A stretch of 7,181 bases of DNA from JAOAFX01 sp965649105 (GTDB lineage Bacteria; Hydrothermota; Tepidihabitantia; SM23-42; JAOAFX01). This document shows positions 4,830 to 7,181 of the stretch, in pieces (position 1 is the first letter of the stretch; every line of letters starts with the position of its first letter). A program made the position numbers and the translations under genes. Below the pieces are notes generated by a model. That model was not told the DNA's origin and made no database searches. It worked only from the letters and a program-made list of their open reading frames with translations. Where the stretch lies: contig CBFGJP010000103.1 of the NCBI GenBank assembly GCA_965649105.1, positions 1 to 7,181 on the forward strand. The letters are read 5' to 3'.

Positions 4830-6078
4830 CAGTAATCTTTTTCACTTTTTTAAAAAACCGAAATGCGTTGGGGGTGAAAGAGATGGAAATAAATTTCTTC
4901 GTAAGGTGGGAACGTGAGAATTTATTCTTTGCGAGAAAGAGGGATATGTTGGCATATTTAGTCTTTTCAGCAGGGCTTAAATTTTTCACGGTTTTTATGA
5001 TATCCAAAAGTCCTTCTACATCACCATGGCTTACCTGATAGCCAATTCTATGCTCTGTAATAATATCACCGATATGGCTTTTAATCGGTCCGAGCAGGAC
5101 AAATGGCCTGCCTGTTCCTAAAATTCCATAAATTTTGCAGGGATGGACAATGCCAACATAATCATCACCCATTGATACAACATGCAAATCAGCAGCAGAG
5201 AGAGAATATTTTATATATTCCCGTCTCTGATATGGAAGATAGATTATGTTATCCAGCGAATATTTTTCCTTAAAACTCAAGATTTCAGTTAGCCTTACAC
5301 CACCACCGATAAACATAAAAATGATATCCTTCTCATTCTTCAATCTCTTTGCTGTCTCAAGAGCCGTATCAATCGGATGGCAGATACTGAAATTTCCTGA
5401 ATACATAATAACAAATTTATTATCAAGATTATGATCCTTGCGAAATGGATTTTTCTCGTGCGGCACCGACTCAACCTCATCGTGTGTCCAGACTGGAATC
5501 ACTCCAATCTTTTGACCATCAATACCTTTGCTTTTAATCAAATCTGCCATATATCTATCAAGAGCGATTATCTTATATGATTTCTTATAGGTATATCCTG
5601 CCCAGGCATCGAGGAGTTTATAAAACAAAGACCCCTGTTTAACCCAGCCAAGCTTCACTGCCTCATCTGGATTCACATCCATTGCCCAGTGAATAAATTT
5701 ACCACCCCTAAGTTTGCAGAAGAGTAAACCAAAGAATGAAATCCAGGGGGGAGTCGTCAAACCGATAACAAAATCATATTTTGGCAATGATAACATTTTC
5801 AGTAAAAACGAAATATTAAAAGAAAGATAGTCCAAACCACGGTGGAACTTTGTTTTTTTGCCGAATGCAGTAGAACCAACACGGTTTATCCTCACCCCTT
5901 TATAGACTTCAAACTTCGGTAAAATTTTACTGCGATCATCATAGGAGCGTCTATCGCTTATAGCATCAACTCTGAAACCAGTTTCTACGAGTGCAACTGC
6001 AAGGTCAGTTAGATGCTGACTGGTTGCGGCATTATCAGGCCAGAATGTCTGATTGAGGAGCAATAATCTTTTACTCAT
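4810..6078 (-). CDS. GT4-family glycosyltransferase (WbuB/WcaI-like)
   Basis: This 422-residue GT-B fold enzyme probably adds a sugar to a lipid-linked surface-glycan precursor on the cytoplasmic face of the membrane. The N-terminal acceptor domain starts LLLLNQTFWPDNAATSQHLT (5-24), the signature of the WbuB/WcaI-like subgroup. The nucleotide-sugar domain has MYSGN (225-229), IGGG (257-260), LPYQRREYIKYSLSAADLHV (281-300) and HPCKIYGILGTGRPFVLLG (312-330), where many relatives read VPSKLYGYLAAGRP. There is no signal peptide; hydrophobic stretches around 88-96 and 112-120 suggest membrane association. Residues 401-414 (FTPNAFRFFKKVKK) are encoded entirely by repeat copy 3, so the native end probably lay near FSRSHLTKKFISI. 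The start has no good Shine-Dalgarno sequence, and repeat copy 4 lies just upstream. The carbamoyltransferase frame ends 52 bases upstream, consistent with one operon. Donor and acceptor are unknown. Confidence 0.9.
   Translation of the reverse strand: MSKRLLLLNQTFWPDNAATSQHLTDLAVALVETGFRVDAISDRRSYDDRSKILPKFEVYKGVRINRVGSTAFGKKTKFHRGLDYLSFNISFLLKMLSLPKYDFVIGLTTPPWISFFGLLFCKLRGGKFIHWAMDVNPDEAVKLGWVKQGSLFYKLLDAWAGYTYKKSYKIIALDRYMADLIKSKGIDGQKIGVIPVWTHDEVESVPHEKNPFRKDHNLDNKFVIMYSGNFSICHPIDTALETAKRLKNEKDIIFMFIGGGVRLTEILSFKEKYSLDNIIYLPYQRREYIKYSLSAADLHVVSMGDDYVGIVHPCKIYGILGTGRPFVLLGPIKSHIGDIITEHRIGYQVSHGDVEGLLDIIKTVKNLSPAEKTKYANISLFLAKNKFSRSHLTKKFISISFTPNAFRFFKKVKKITDDPIES
4838..4879. repeat. TTTTTTAAAAAA-centred repeat, copy 3 (coding)
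   Basis: The identical core continues CGTTGGGGGTGAAAG. The outer ends TTTTTCAC and GTGAAA form the clearest terminal inverted repeat of the set. The whole copy is inside the glycosyltransferase gene and coincides with residues 401-414, in frame, extending the C-terminus. Confidence 0.8.
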
Positions 6079-6081
6079 ATC

Positions 6082-6110
6082 TTTTTCACTTTTTTAAAAA
6101 ACCGAAATGT
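6082..6110. repeat. TTTTTTAAAAAA-centred repeat, copy 4
   Basis: It holds the identical core TTTTTCAC, TTTTTTAAAAAA, CCGAAATG. On the coding strand it begins about 20 bases after the carbamoyltransferase stop codon and ends four bases before the glycosyltransferase ATG, so it occupies the ribosome-binding region. Its right flank (TGGTATAGTGATGAG) resembles the other copies only loosely. Confidence 0.8.
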
Positions 6111-6130
6111 GGTATAGTGATGAGGTAATA

Positions 6131-6398
6131 TTAGTTTTTCTTAATTATGTAATTTCCCAGGACAAGAACATCCATCTTTGTTCTTAGAAAGCAATCAAGT
6201 GCTTCATCAGGTTTACAAACGATTGGTTCATTTTCATTAAAAGAAGTATTCAATAGAACCGGAACACCGGTTACGCGCTCAAATTCTTTTATCAATTTCC
6301 AGTACAGTGGATTTTCCTCTTTGCTTACGGTCTGTAATCTACCTGTGCCATCTACATGTGTAACAGCCGGGATAATATTGCGTTTTTCTTCCCTAATG
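6131..6398 (-). pseudogene. Carbamoyltransferase C-terminal tail, in the shifted frame
   Basis: This is the continuation of the carbamoyltransferase gene after a one-base frameshift. Joining the frames at the CCCCC run (GGGGG at 6398-6402 on the plus strand) gives IREEKRNIIPAVTHVDGTGR, LQTVSKEENPLYWKLIKEFE, RVTGVPVLLNTSFNENEPIV and CKPDEALDCFLRTKMDVLVL, ending NYIIKKN with a stop at 6131-6133. These are the conserved C-terminal motifs of the NodU/CmcH family (AVTHVDGTGRLQ, NTSFNENEPIV), intact apart from the indel. The upstream frame otherwise stops after KVYPH at 6393-6395. With a single clean lesion and good conservation on both sides, a sequencing error or a very recent mutation is likelier than long decay. 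Confidence 0.85.
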
Positions 6399-7154
6399 GG
6401 GGTATACCTTTATCATAAAGGGGTCAGGATAGTCCTTTTCAAAATATTCACCCACCTTTTCAAGTAGTATTGAAGGGGCAAAGGGTCTGAATGGCTCCCG
6501 GCGTTTGATACGGGCATTGAGTATATCCTTCATATCTGGCCTTCTCGGATCTACAAGAATACTTCTATTTCCCAATGCCCTTGGTCCCCATTCCATCCTG
6601 CCTTGAAACCAACCGACAACATTACCATCAGCAATGTATTTTGCAGTCTTCTGGCATAATTCATCGTCACTTGATACTTGAACAATTGAACAATTATTCA
6701 ATTGTTTAATTGTGTTATTGATTAATTGTTCAATTGTAGAACTGTCAAAGCGGGGACCCCAGTAGGCATTTTTTAACACGAAGTTCCGTTCATTCCCAAG
6801 GATGTGATTATAGAGATAATATGCAGAACCGAGTGCACCACCGGCGTCGCCTGCTGCAGGTTGTATAAAGACTTCCTTGAATGGTGTTCTATCAAATATT
6901 TTTCCATTGGCAACACTGTTCATTGCACAGCCACCAGCAAGGCATAAAAAAGGTATTTTTGTCTGCTCATAGACATAATTCAATAAATTGAAAAATGCCT
7001 CTTCATACATTGCCTGCATACTTGAGGCAACATTTTCATAATGTGAAGTAATCTTTTCACCATATTTCCGTGCCTTACCAAACTCCTGCTCCAAATTTTT
7101 TGAAAAGACCGCATCCAAAACCGGCTCTCCCCCATCCCAGGTCATTTTCGCCAC
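6393..7154 (-). CDS. NodU/CmcH-family O-carbamoyltransferase (frameshifted, N-terminus missing)
   Basis: These enzymes transfer a carbamoyl group from carbamoyl phosphate, through carbamoyl-adenylate, onto a sugar hydroxyl. This 253-codon frame covers the end of the N-terminal Kae1-like domain and most of the C-terminal domain. Motifs are MTWDGGEPV (4-12), LAGGCAMNSVANGK (72-85), QPAAGDAGGALGSA (98-111), GWFQGRMEWGPRALGNRSIL (181-200) and KRREPFRPFAPSI (217-229). It stops early because of the frameshift at 6398-6402; the remaining 87 or so codons follow in another frame down to 6131. The GTG at 7154 is not a credible native start. It has no Shine-Dalgarno sequence, homology to the family should extend about 200 residues further, and an in-frame TGA sits at 7161-7163, implying another indel or a true truncation at the window edge. 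Residues 140-162 contain an 8-residue repeat that matches an octamer-periodic DNA tract. Confidence 0.88.
   Translation of the reverse strand: MAKMTWDGGEPVLDAVFSKNLEQEFGKARKYGEKITSHYENVASSMQAMYEEAFFNLLNYVYEQTKIPFLCLAGGCAMNSVANGKIFDRTPFKEVFIQPAAGDAGGALGSAYYLYNHILGNERNFVLKNAYWGPRFDSSTIEQLINNTIKQLNNCSIVQVSSDDELCQKTAKYIADGNVVGWFQGRMEWGPRALGNRSILVDPRRPDMKDILNARIKRREPFRPFAPSILLEKVGEYFEKDYPDPFMIKVYPH
6680..6735. repeat. Octamer-periodic tract inside the carbamoyltransferase gene
   Basis: Seven consecutive octamers run GAACAATT, GAACAATT, ATTCAATT, GTTTAATT, GTGTTATT, GATTAATT, GTTCAATT. Six of the seven end in AATT. The encoded peptide has a matching 8-residue period on the minus strand: TIEQLINN, TIKQLNNC, SIVQVSS (residues 140-162). 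Compared with the usual family spacing between GPxF and the following DDEL, the block appears about six residues longer, so part of the tract is extra. The reading frame stays open through it. Confidence 0.75.
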
Positions 7155-7181
7155 AAAAGTTCATTCAATAATTCTCTTCTT

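Noticed and set aside
5246..5434. Plus-strand open frame opposite the glycosyltransferase
   Set aside because: It is antisense to conserved GT4 motifs, with no ribosome site and no recognisable domain.
6393..6402. Programmed ribosomal frameshifting in the carbamoyltransferase
   Set aside because: There is no recognised slippery heptamer, no upstream Shine-Dalgarno-like stimulator and no obvious downstream pseudoknot, and this family is not known to use it. An error or mutation is simpler.

Overview
This is an AT-rich bacterial window, apparently from a draft assembly since it holds a run of ten Ns at 2939-2948. Every supported gene lies on the minus strand, so the biological reading order is from high to low coordinates. 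Shine-Dalgarno sites (AGGAGG type) and TTGACA/TATAAT promoters indicate a bacterium using a sigma-70-like factor. The gene mix (NodU/CmcH-type carbamoyltransferase, GT4 glycosyltransferase, GDP-L-fucose synthase, remnants of a bi-domain oxidoreductase, DUF433/DUF5615 pair, DUF4143 ATPase) fits the surface-polysaccharide region of an uncultivated, possibly thermophilic lineage. The sequence alone does not fix the phylum.

Right half (about 7181 down to 3136), polysaccharide biosynthesis: the C-terminal half of an O-carbamoyltransferase (6131-7154, split by a one-base frameshift near 6398-6402); a GT4 glycosyltransferase (4810-6078); a doubtful 71-codon frame (4614-4829); an ArsR-type winged-helix regulator (4311-4583); and GDP-L-fucose synthase with its own strong promoter (3136-4122). 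GDP-L-fucose synthase would supply GDP-fucose, the GT4 enzyme would transfer a sugar and the carbamoyltransferase would decorate the glycan. A TTTTTTAAAAAA-centred repeat recurs four times, at or just after the 3' end of each successive reading frame.

Left half (3135 down to 1), a decayed accessory stretch: two 5' remnants of paralogous bi-domain (zinc-ADH-like plus Gfo/Idh/MocA) oxidoreductases (2589-2778 and 1146-1189), with an intact AAA/DUF4143 ATPase between them (1197-2477); a DUF433 antitoxin-like gene with a consensus promoter (652-882); its broken DUF5615 PIN-like partner (303-659); and the last 72 codons of a second carbamoyltransferase (115-333), overlapping the DUF5615 end in another frame. 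A roughly 100-bp repeat with two hairpins is present twice (1048-1146 and 3042-3139), and a 100-bp element with 16-bp terminal inverted repeats lies at 43-142.

The most unusual signal is a set of tracts with strict 8-bp periodicity. One is a 54-bp in-frame insertion in the fucose synthase gene, one lies inside the carbamoyltransferase gene, and one is intergenic near 2963-3002. The last two share an AATT core recurring every 8 bp. No complete novel multi-gene system is visible. The interest is in these repeats entering coding sequence, and in how accessory modules sit among polysaccharide gene remnants.
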